From: Actinomycetota bacterium
GTDB taxonomy: Bacteria > Actinomycetota > Actinomycetes > Streptosporangiales > Streptosporangiaceae
NCBI GenBank assembly: GCA_003161205.1
Contig: PMOU01000121.1
Coordinates: 3,614-11,833 of the forward strand
Reading direction: 5' to 3'
Length of the DNA stretch: 8,220 nt
Part shown: piece by piece, positions 1 to 5,409 of the stretch
Layout of the letters: each line of letters begins with the position of its first letter
How positions within the stretch are numbered: the first letter of the stretch is position 1
Program-made: the position numbers and the translations under genes
The notes under the pieces: generated by a model
The model's input: only the letters and a program-made list of their open reading frames with translations
The model's database searches: none
What the model was told of the DNA's origin: nothing

Positions 1-639
1 GGCGGTCTCAGCGGCTGGGGCGCCGCCTACCTGCGCACGGCCGACGCTGTCACCGCACGCGGACTGGCGTGCCTGCTCGTCGAGGGGCCCGGGCAGGGCG
101 AGTCCCGCCTGGACCACGGGCTGTACATGGACCGGCAGACTCCGAACGGTTTCGCACGCTTCGTGGATGCCGTCACAAGCGATGTCGCGCTGCCCGGCCC
201 GGTCGGTGTCATAGGCAACAGCTTCGGCGGCCTGTTCGCCGCCCTGCTGGCATCCCAGGATCCGCGGGTCGCCGCGTGCGTCGTCAACGGCGCCCCGCCC
301 GCCCCGGAAGTACCGGAGTTCCGTAACGCCCGAGAGCAGATGGATGCCGCGTTCGGCACCCAAGACGGCGACACCCTCGCCGCAACCCTGCGCCAGCTGC
401 GGTTCGACCCGTCATGGCAGCGGATCGGCTGCCCAGTCCTCGTCCTGCACGGCGGGGCCGACCCGCTGGTCAGTCATCAGCAGGCCCGGGTCTTCGCTGA
501 CGCCTCACCGCGGGGGCACCTTGAATCGTGGCCCGACGGTGAGCACACCATCTACAACCACGCTGACGAGCGCGACGCACTCGCCGCCGACTGGCTAGCC
601 GATGCGCTGACCCAGGACGCGCCACCGAACCGCAGCTGA
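1..639 (+). CDS. alpha/beta hydrolase, C-terminal part (5' end outside window)
   Basis: The frame is open from base 1 to the TGA at 637-639 and gives 212 residues, so the true start lies to the left; the first internal ATG (127) is too late because conserved sequence precedes it. Seen, numbered from the window edge: a GGLSGW oxyanion-hole type motif at 1-6, the EGPGQGES loop at 28-35, a nucleophile elbow GNSFG with Ser74, an acid residue in HGGADPLV (Asp154), and a catalytic His in GEHTIYNH (His182). The whole Ser-Asp-His triad is therefore present. The G-D/E-G-P-G-Q-G-E-S pattern is typical of the peptidase/esterase-like hydrolases that include 2,6-dihydroxypseudooxynicotine hydrolase and FrsA-like esterases. 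The substrate cannot be read from sequence. The gene converges on the transporter operon and need not share its function. Confidence 0.88.
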   Translation, partial: GGLSGWGAAYLRTADAVTARGLACLLVEGPGQGESRLDHGLYMDRQTPNGFARFVDAVTSDVALPGPVGVIGNSFGGLFAALLASQDPRVAACVVNGAPPAPEVPEFRNAREQMDAAFGTQDGDTLAATLRQLRFDPSWQRIGCPVLVLHGGADPLVSHQQARVFADASPRGHLESWPDGEHTIYNHADERDALAADWLADALTQDAPPNRS

Positions 640-736
640 CAGACAGCACCGGCTTCTCCGCACGTGCGGCGAGTGTGGCATCCGCGCAGGATACTGACGC
701 CGAGAGCGTCGGTGATGCGGTTTGCTGGCGGCGTCG

Positions 737-755
737 GCTGACCCGAGCCGTCAGC
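737..755. terminator. possible stem-loop at convergent gene ends
   Basis: GCTGAC (737-742) pairs with GTCAGC (750-755) around a 7-base loop, with one further G-T pair outside. It overlaps the reductase stop codon and lies between the convergent hydrolase and reductase genes. A second, weaker hairpin (GACGC/GCGTC, 696-710) is nearby. Neither is followed by a T-run on either strand, so termination is only a guess from position. Confidence 0.25.
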
Positions 756-1779
756 TCGCCGTCGGCGGCCTCGTCGGCCCGGCGCCAGCGCCGAGCTCGA
801 CGAGGGCGACTTCGATCTCGTCGAGGTCATCGTCGGTGAGGGCGAAGGCGGCGGCGCCGATCCAGCCGTCCACCTGGTCGGGCGAGCGCGGGCCGACGAT
901 CGCGCCGGTCACGCCCGGCCAGCTGAGCACCCAGGCGACGGCGACAGCGGCGACGGTGGAGTCGTGGCGCGCGGCAATCGGTCGCAGGCGATCGCGCAGA
1001 GCCAGGTTCGTCTGGAGCGCCGGTGCTGAGAAATGAGGGAACTCGATGTGCCAGCGCCGCCAGTCCCGGCTGTCCATCAGCGCCACTCGCTCGGCGGAGA
1101 AGGTGTCTGTCAGCAGGCCGGCCTGGAGCGGGCTGTAGCAGATGAGGCCTGTCCCGTTCTCGGCACACCAGGGTGCGAGCTCGGCTCCCGCCCGGCGGTC
1201 AATCAGCGAGAACGGCGATTGCAGCGAGTCCACGTGGCGGATCTTCTCGCAGCGCCTGAGGAGGCCGACGTCGAAGTTGGAGACGCCACCGGCCCTGACC
1301 TTGCCCTGCTCGATCAGGCGATCCATCTCTCCCCAGGAGTCCTCGACTTCCACGCCTCCGCCGTCCGGCCAGTGGAACTGGTAGAGATCGATATGGTCGA
1401 CGCCCAGCCGCCGCAGAGAGCCGTCGCATTCCTGGCGGATCGAATCCGGGCGCAGGCAGCGCACCGGGTCGCCGTATACGTCCGCGTCAGACCAGCGAAG
1501 TCCGCCCTTCGTGAAGATGTATGGGCGCTCCGCGTCGGGCATGCTCGCGATCGCACGCCCGACGACCTCCTCGGAATGGCCACGTCCGTAGACCGCCGCG
1601 GTGTCGATCCAGTTCACGCCCAGCTCCGCTGCGTGGCGGAGCGCACGCACCGAGGTGGCGTCATCTTGCGCGCCCCAGTTGTACTTCCACTCGGCGCCGC
1701 CGATCGCCCAGCTTCCGGCTCCGACAACGCTTATCTCGTAATCCGTCCGGCCGAGCCGCCTGGTCGCCAGTGATGTCAT
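751..1779 (-). CDS. aldo/keto reductase
   Basis: This is a 342-residue NAD(P)H-dependent oxidoreductase of the aldo/keto reductase superfamily, cytosolic, with a TIM-barrel fold. The catalytic tetrad is complete: Asp59 and Tyr64 in WIDTAAVYGRGHSE, Lys91 in FTKGG, and His136 in QFHWPD. The typical RRLGRTDYEIS start, LGVDHIDLYQFHWP, GKVRAGGVSNF and CYSPLQAGLL segments are present, and the length is normal. The pattern resembles the YajO/IolS/YhdN-like group, which act on small aldehydes and sugars; the substrate is unknown. The start is set by a clear ribosome site (AGGAAGGA, 1793-1786) 6 bases before the ATG at 1779. That site overlaps the stop of the ATPase gene, so the reductase is the last gene of the transporter operon. 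From context it may oxidise or reduce the imported sugar acid or a downstream keto intermediate; this is inference. Confidence 0.93.
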   Translation of the reverse strand: MTSLATRRLGRTDYEISVVGAGSWAIGGAEWKYNWGAQDDATSVRALRHAAELGVNWIDTAAVYGRGHSEEVVGRAIASMPDAERPYIFTKGGLRWSDADVYGDPVRCLRPDSIRQECDGSLRRLGVDHIDLYQFHWPDGGGVEVEDSWGEMDRLIEQGKVRAGGVSNFDVGLLRRCEKIRHVDSLQSPFSLIDRRAGAELAPWCAENGTGLICYSPLQAGLLTDTFSAERVALMDSRDWRRWHIEFPHFSAPALQTNLALRDRLRPIAARHDSTVAAVAVAWVLSWPGVTGAIVGPRSPDQVDGWIGAAAFALTDDDLDEIEVALVELGAGAGPTRPPTAS

Positions 1780-1792
1780 TCAAGATCCTTCC

Positions 1793-2647
1793 TCAGGTTG
1801 TTGTAGTTTGCGGGTTGGCCGCTGTCTCGGCGGAAGCCTGGGCCCCGGGCATGTACTTGGATAGCTCGCGCCGGGTGCTCTGCACCATCAGCTCGATGAG
1901 TTCCTCCAGGGAGATCTCGCTCAGGTCCGCGTCGAGGGTCACCTGACCCTGCTGGATCACATTGATCCGGTCACAGATGTCGAACAGGTGCGTGTAGTTG
2001 TGGTCGATGACGATGACCGAGATGCCCGTGTTCCGGCACAGGCCCTTGATCACGTTGATGATGAGGGCGGTCTCCTTGGCCCCCATCGCCGCGAGCGGCT
2101 CGTCGAGGAGCAGGATCTTCGTATCCTTCTGCTGGGTCGCACGGGCCACGGCGATGGCCTGGCGCTGGCCGCCGGACAGCTTCGCGACCGGTACGTCGAT
2201 GGACGGGATGTCAACCGCCATCTCGTCCAGGCAACGGCGCGCGGCGGCGCGCATCGACCTGTTCCTGAGCAGCCTGACCCAGCCGCCTGCGGTGTGCTCA
2301 CGGTTAAGGAACAGGTTGTGGAAGACGCTCAGCTCGTTCACGAGCGCCAGATCCTGGAACACCGTCTCGATGCCGTGAGCACGCGCGTCCTTGACCGAGC
2401 GTAGCCGCACCTCTTCGCCGTCTATGTAGACCCGGCCGCCGTCTGGCTTGTGGTAGCCAGTAATGATCTTGACCAGGGTGGACTTGCCGGCGCCGTTGTC
2501 GCCGACCAGGCCGAGAACCTCGCCACGGCGCAGATGCAGGTTGATGTTCCGCAGCACGGTCACGGCGCCGAAGCTCATCGAGATCTCCTCGATTCGCAGC
2601 ACGTCCTCGACATCGCTCCGGTCGTTTACCTCCGTCCCTGGCATCAT
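1793..2647 (-). CDS. sugar ABC transporter ATP-binding protein (single NBD, FrcA/CUT2-like)
   Basis: A 284-residue ATPase that should sit on the inner membrane face and power the permease encoded upstream. Motifs in order: Walker A GDNGAGKST (49-57), Q-loop Gln98 in VFQDL, signature LSGGQ (157-161), Walker B ILLLDE with catalytic Glu183, D-loop region AAMGAKE, and switch His216 in VIVIDHN. The VIVIDHN and GDNGAGKST forms are typical of ATPases serving monosaccharide (CUT2) importers. It has one nucleotide-binding domain, unlike the fused tandem-domain RbsA type of about 500 residues, so it presumably works as a homodimer. The start at 2647 is chosen because this ATG overlaps the permease stop as ATGA, with AAAGGA 12 bases upstream; a second ATG follows immediately (2644). 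A longer reading of the frame to 3346 is only antisense-free open space inside the permease gene. The C-terminal tail ends in four threonines. Confidence 0.93.
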   Translation of the reverse strand: MMPGTEVNDRSDVEDVLRIEEISMSFGAVTVLRNINLHLRRGEVLGLVGDNGAGKSTLVKIITGYHKPDGGRVYIDGEEVRLRSVKDARAHGIETVFQDLALVNELSVFHNLFLNREHTAGGWVRLLRNRSMRAAARRCLDEMAVDIPSIDVPVAKLSGGQRQAIAVARATQQKDTKILLLDEPLAAMGAKETALIINVIKGLCRNTGISVIVIDHNYTHLFDICDRINVIQQGQVTLDADLSEISLEELIELMVQSTRRELSKYMPGAQASAETAANPQTTTT

Positions 2648-3768
2648 CGGCGCACCGGTTCCTTTCGTCGGCTGAATGAGAAATCGAGTAGCCGGGCAAC
2701 GGACCCGCGTCCCGCTCTCCTCATGGTCGCCCGCTCGATCTGCACGTTGAAGAACATCGTGACCAGGATGGCGATCCCGAGGATCAGGTCGTAGGCGAAA
2801 GAGCTGACGCTGATGACGTGGAAGCCGTCCTCCAGGGTGCCAAGCGCGATCGCGCCGAGGGCAGCGCCGATCATGGTCCCGCGTCCTCCAGTGAGTGCCG
2901 TTCCGCCGATCACTGCCGCGGCCACGCCGTAGAACATAAAGGTCAGCCCGGACGTGTCCGGGTCGATGCTGCCGATGTGGTAGCCGTCGAGGATGCCGAT
3001 GAGGCCGCCGATGAACGAGCACAGCACGAAGCACCAGATCTTGACGAAGTCGACTTTGAGTCCGGATTCCTTGGACGACTCCGCGTTGCCGCCTACGGCG
3101 ACGATGTGCAGGCCGAACGAGGTCCTGCGCAGCATGACGAACAGGACCGCCATGATGCCGACCGCCCAGTAGGCCTCGGCCCAGACCCCTCCGCCCAGCA
3201 CGAGCGCGAGTATCCCGCCCCCCACCGGGTTCGCCGGCGCCCCGTTCGAGCCGATGAGGATAATCCCCTCCAGCGCGAAGGTCATCCCGAGCGTCGTGAT
3301 GAACGACGGCATATGGAGCTTGACGGTGATGAGGCCGTTGATCCACCCGATCCCGGCGCTTATCACCAGCGCGAGGGCGATGCCGACAGGGACAGGAGTG
3401 CCGTGGTTGTTGAGTTGCTCGACGATAAAGGGCGAGAGCACATAGACCTCGCCCACCGACAGGTCGATCTCGCCCAGTATGAGGACCGGCACCTCGGCGA
3501 GGGCGAAGAAAGCGATCGGGGCGATGAAGCTGGCCAGTGCGGCCGCGTTGCTGCTCGTGAAGAAGTCCGGGGAATCGACGGTGAAAAACAGGATCATGGC
3601 GAGCGTGACGACCGTGATCACCAGCTCCTGCAGGTAAAGGTCGCCGAATCGCCGCAAAGTCGATGCGAACACCTGGCGGGTGTCTAGGCCATGCGCAACT
3701 TGGGATTCGGGGCTGGAAGTGGTATCGGCATCTTCTGGCTCCAGGCCCACACTGTGATCTTGTCGCAT
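2644..3768 (-). CDS. sugar ABC transporter permease (BPD_transp_2, RbsC-like)
   Basis: An integral membrane protein of about 374 residues that forms the channel of the importer. A polar N-terminal tail of about 45 residues precedes a series of hydrophobic helices from residue 50 to about 341, consistent with the 8-10 spans of this family. Family signatures are clear: GEIDLSVG (99-106), VKLHMPSFITTLGM (149-162), the cytoplasmic coupling segment VAVGGNAESSKESGLKV (223-239), and IGGTALTGGRGTMIGAALG (287-305). There is only one permease gene, so it is expected to homodimerise. I prefer the ATG at 3768, with GTGAGG just ahead of it, over a GTG at 3783 that has no ribosome site and would add five residues. 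Its TGA overlaps the ATPase start by 4 bases, which implies translational coupling. Confidence 0.93.
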   Translation of the reverse strand: MRQDHSVGLEPEDADTTSSPESQVAHGLDTRQVFASTLRRFGDLYLQELVITVVTLAMILFFTVDSPDFFTSSNAAALASFIAPIAFFALAEVPVLILGEIDLSVGEVYVLSPFIVEQLNNHGTPVPVGIALALVISAGIGWINGLITVKLHMPSFITTLGMTFALEGIILIGSNGAPANPVGGGILALVLGGGVWAEAYWAVGIMAVLFVMLRRTSFGLHIVAVGGNAESSKESGLKVDFVKIWCFVLCSFIGGLIGILDGYHIGSIDPDTSGLTFMFYGVAAAVIGGTALTGGRGTMIGAALGAIALGTLEDGFHVISVSSFAYDLILGIAILVTMFFNVQIERATMRRAGRGSVARLLDFSFSRRKEPVRR

Positions 3769-3807
3769 CTGCCTCACTGGCACCTACTGAGAACGGTCGA
3801 CAGGTAT

Positions 3808-3842
3808 GCCGCCGCTCACACCGGTCAAGGGCGAGCGGCGGC
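3808..3842 (-). promoter_or_regulatory. intercistronic stem-loop between binding-protein and permease genes
   Basis: GCCGCCGCTC (3808-3817) and GAGCGGCGGC (3833-3842) are perfect 10-base complements around a 15-base loop. The structure starts 11 bases after the binding-protein stop codon, inside the transporter transcript. No T-run follows it in the direction of transcription, so it is not a classical full terminator. Hairpins at this position in binding-protein-dependent ABC operons are known to protect the upstream message or partly attenuate downstream transcription, giving more binding protein than permease. That role is inferred here. Confidence 0.7.
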
Positions 3843-3853
3843 CTTTCACGTAT

Positions 3854-4993
3854 TTACGTAGTTCCCACGAAGCCCTGGATGCTCGTCGGCGGGGTGAACA
3901 CGACCGGCGTGGTACTTGAGCCTTCCCAGCTGTCCTTGCGGTTGACATAGTCGGCGACGTTCTTGCTGTCAACATACTTGAAGCCGGTGTTGACATCTAC
4001 CGGCGTGATGAGGCCGCCGGTTATGTTGTAGAGGAACAGTTGGTAGATGCTCATTGCGCCCTGCAGGTAGGCCTGCTGGTCGACCGTGAACGCCAGCTGA
4101 CCTTTTTGGATCAGGTCCAGCACGGGAACACCGACGTCAAAGGCCGCTCCGCCAATTCCCTTCGACGCCAGGCCCAGCTTCTGGATCGCTGTCGCGACGG
4201 CGACCCCGTTGCTGCCACCGCTCGAGAACATGAACTTGACGTCCTGGTGCCCCTGATACCAGGACTCGATCGAAGCGAGTGCCGGGCCTTCGGTGGCTCC
4301 GACGCCTACCTGGACGAATTTTATGCCGGCCTGCTTGAAGACGCTTGCGGCGCCGTCCATGCGCGGCTGCTCGTTAAGTGACCCAGGGACGCTGATCATG
4401 CCACCGACCAGGTCACCTGCCTTCACGTAGCTGAGGATGCGCGTAGCCACGGCCACGCCGGCGCTGTACAGGTCCTGGCCGATGTAGGACATGGCGTTGT
4501 TGCCCTTGCCTACCGGCGCCTCGGCGTTGAACGCGACCACCGGGATTCCCTGGTTAAGAGCCCTGTTGGTCACGTCGTTGAAGGCGGTCGGGTCTACGAT
4601 GCAGCAGCCGATGCCGTCGACCTTATCGTTGATCGCGACCGTGAAGGCGTTGACCATCTCGGGGACGATGTCGTTCTCAGAGCCAGTCCAGGTGTAGGAA
4701 CATCCGAGCAGTGCGCACATGTCGTTTGCTCCGGCCCGGGTGGCAACGAAGAACGGGTCGGCTGTCACGTGGCAGACTAGGGTGAACTTATACGACGGGT
4801 ACTTAGGCCATGGGTTGTGAATGCCGTTAGCGGAACTCGCCGAGGCGCTACTGCTGCTACAAGATGCGATTGCCCCCAGAAGCGATGCGGCAGCTACTGT
4901 GCCGCCGGCATTACGCAACAAGCGACGCCGGGACAGCTCCTGGGCATCCTTGCCTATCTCTGGTTTGCTCTCTGGTCTGCCGAATGTTGCCAT
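3854..4993 (-). CDS. sugar ABC transporter substrate-binding lipoprotein (Peripla_BP_4-type, Tat signal)
   Basis: A 379-residue extracellular receptor for the importer and the first gene of its operon. The N-terminus carries a twin-arginine motif SRRRLL (21-26), a hydrophobic stretch (GGTVAAASLLGAIA), and a lipobox IASC with Cys45 as the predicted lipidated residue. It is therefore probably folded before export and anchored on the outer face of the membrane. After a Ser/Ala linker, the periplasmic-binding fold runs from about 68 to 350. Characteristic segments are HVTADPFFVATRAGA (75-89), LLGCSYTWTGS (95-105), VDPTAFNDVTNRAL (133-146), GIPVVAFNAEAP (149-160) and FTVDQQAYLQG (302-312). This is the ribose-binding-protein-like class that carries monosaccharides. 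The mature part has five Cys (74, 93, 98, 130, 131), all in the N-terminal lobe. The start ATG has AGGGATGGA just upstream. The ligand is not identifiable; the neighbours suggest a uronic acid or derivative. Confidence 0.93.
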   Translation of the reverse strand: MATFGRPESKPEIGKDAQELSRRRLLRNAGGTVAAASLLGAIASCSSSSASASSANGIHNPWPKYPSYKFTLVCHVTADPFFVATRAGANDMCALLGCSYTWTGSENDIVPEMVNAFTVAINDKVDGIGCCIVDPTAFNDVTNRALNQGIPVVAFNAEAPVGKGNNAMSYIGQDLYSAGVAVATRILSYVKAGDLVGGMISVPGSLNEQPRMDGAASVFKQAGIKFVQVGVGATEGPALASIESWYQGHQDVKFMFSSGGSNGVAVATAIQKLGLASKGIGGAAFDVGVPVLDLIQKGQLAFTVDQQAYLQGAMSIYQLFLYNITGGLITPVDVNTGFKYVDSKNVADYVNRKDSWEGSSTTPVVFTPPTSIQGFVGTT

Positions 4994-5139
4994 ATTTGAT
5001 CCATCCCTGTTTCGGTGCTATGGAAATTAACATCGCCCTCATGGCGTGAAATAGCGGCTTATCCTTGGCCATGCGCGGCTCTCGCAGACGCCCTCTCCAG
5101 CGCCCCATTTATCACCAGATGCAACAAATCTAAAAAGTC

Positions 5140-5168
5140 ACAGTAGAACTATCGTGAGAGGCTGTCAA
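5140..5168 (-). promoter_or_regulatory. probable sigma70-type promoter of the transporter operon
   Basis: Read on the minus strand there is a perfect -35 hexamer TTGACA (5168-5163), a 17-base spacer, and TACTGT (5145-5140), which fits the loose TAnnnT -10 of actinobacterial housekeeping promoters. The predicted start is near 5133, giving a leader of about 140 bases before the binding-protein ATG. This is from pattern only. Confidence 0.6.
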
Positions 5169-5173
5169 GAGCT

Positions 5174-5199
5174 CGTCATCCTGTCATGACAGGATGACG
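5174..5199. promoter_or_regulatory. perfect 26-bp palindrome, probable operator
   Basis: The half-site CGTCATCCTGTCA is followed directly by its exact reverse complement, with the dyad centre between 5186 and 5187. It ends 5 bases upstream of the transporter -35 box, so its centre is at about -53 from the predicted start. That is an activator-like position, although repression is also possible. A 26-base perfect palindrome is very unlikely by chance in a promoter region. The cognate regulator is unknown: the IclR-family protein encoded here or another regulator (for example GntR or LacI type). Confidence 0.75.
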
Positions 5200-5251
5200 G
5201 ATCCGAGACCCGTAAGACCAGGCGAGGCCGAGCCAGGGCCAGCCTCGGGCG

Positions 5252-5311
5252 GGCGGGGGCATGCGCACGGGCAGGCCCCCGCCAGGCCGTACCGGGCACG
5301 AGCGCATGCCC
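5252..5311. repeat. overlapping GC-rich inverted repeats
   Basis: Two mutually exclusive stems share bases here. GGCGGGGGC (5252-5260) pairs with GCCCCCGCC (5275-5283), and GGGCATGCGC (5257-5266) pairs with GCGCATGCCC (5302-5311). They sit between the two divergent promoters and upstream of both predicted start sites, so they would not normally be transcribed from these. A DNA-level role (extra protein site, insulation) or no role at all are both possible. Confidence 0.5.
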
Positions 5312-5331
5312 TGGGCATCGGGCAGGAAGTG

Positions 5332-5360
5332 TTGTCCGGCCAGGCCAAATATGGAATAAT
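5332..5360 (+). promoter_or_regulatory. probable promoter of the kduI-kduD-iclR operon
   Basis: TTGTCC (5332-5337) serves as -35 and AATAAT (5355-5360) as -10, with a 17-base spacer. This lies in an abrupt AT-rich patch within otherwise GC-rich sequence. The predicted start near 5367 is followed within a few bases by the 17-bp palindrome, which suggests repression by blocking initiation or early elongation. Confidence 0.5.
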
Positions 5361-5369
5361 CTTCATAAA

Positions 5370-5386
5370 GTTCCATGTCATGGAAC
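5370..5386. promoter_or_regulatory. 17-bp palindromic operator, likely IclR-family site
   Basis: GTTCCATG-T-CATGGAAC is a perfect dyad with 8-base arms and a single central base, located between the predicted kduI transcription start and its ribosome site. IclR-family proteins bind palindromes of about this size built on TGGAA/TTCCA arms (E. coli IclR sites are of the TGGAAAT...ATTTCCA kind). Together with the iclR-type gene at the end of this operon, this favours autoregulated repression of kduI-kduD. Single ATGGAA copies also occur at 5351-5356 and 5020-5025. Confidence 0.7.
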
Positions 5387-5398
5387 ATTGCGAAGACC

Positions 5399-5404
5399 AG
5401 GAGG
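5399..5404 (+). promoter_or_regulatory. kduI ribosome binding site
   Basis: A full AGGAGG lies 5 bases before the ATG at 5410. It decides the kduI start, because the same frame is open back to 5194 and contains another ATG at 5380. Confidence 0.85.
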
Positions 5405-5409
5405 ATCGC

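Larger units (their letters stand above)
4994..5409. promoter_or_regulatory. divergent intergenic control region, no gene
   Basis: These 416 bases separate the start codons of the binding-protein gene (leftward) and kduI (rightward). From left to right they hold a leader of about 140 bases for the transporter message, its promoter, a 26-bp palindrome, a GC-rich block with overlapping inverted repeats (5252-5311), the kduI promoter, a 17-bp palindrome and the kduI ribosome site. Open frames crossing it (65 codons leftward at 4911-5108; an in-frame extension of kduI back to 5194) have no ribosome site or recognisable protein sequence. I see no gene here. Confidence 0.8.

Noticed and set aside
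696..712. Hairpin GACGC/GCGTC after the hydrolase stop as a rho-independent terminator
   Set aside because: The stem is short (5 bp plus a wobble pair), it lies over 50 bases past the stop, and no T-run follows.
1033..1773. Long plus-strand frame (246 codons) opposite the aldo/keto reductase
   Set aside because: It mirrors a gene with strong G/C third positions, has no ribosome site or recognisable domain, and lies wholly antisense to a well-supported gene.
2648..3346. Extension of the ATPase reading frame to 3346
   Set aside because: The added segment is Arg/His/Gly-rich shadow coding within the permease gene. The ATGA overlap and the protein motifs place the start at 2647.
2818..3687. Long plus-strand frame (289 codons) opposite the permease
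   Set aside because: Its composition is extreme (Asp/Glu/Arg/His repeats from complemented hydrophobic codons), with no domain or ribosome site; an antisense artefact of GC-rich coding DNA.
4911..5108. Small minus-strand frame (65 codons) overlapping the receptor start
   Set aside because: There is no ribosome site; it overlaps the Tat signal region out of frame and resembles no leader peptide I know.
5194..5409. In-frame extension of kduI upstream to an ATG at 5194
   Set aside because: It adds 72 residues unrelated to KduI, begins inside the 26-bp palindrome, crosses the promoter and second dyad, and has no ribosome site. The ATG at 5410 with AGGAGG gives the family's normal length.
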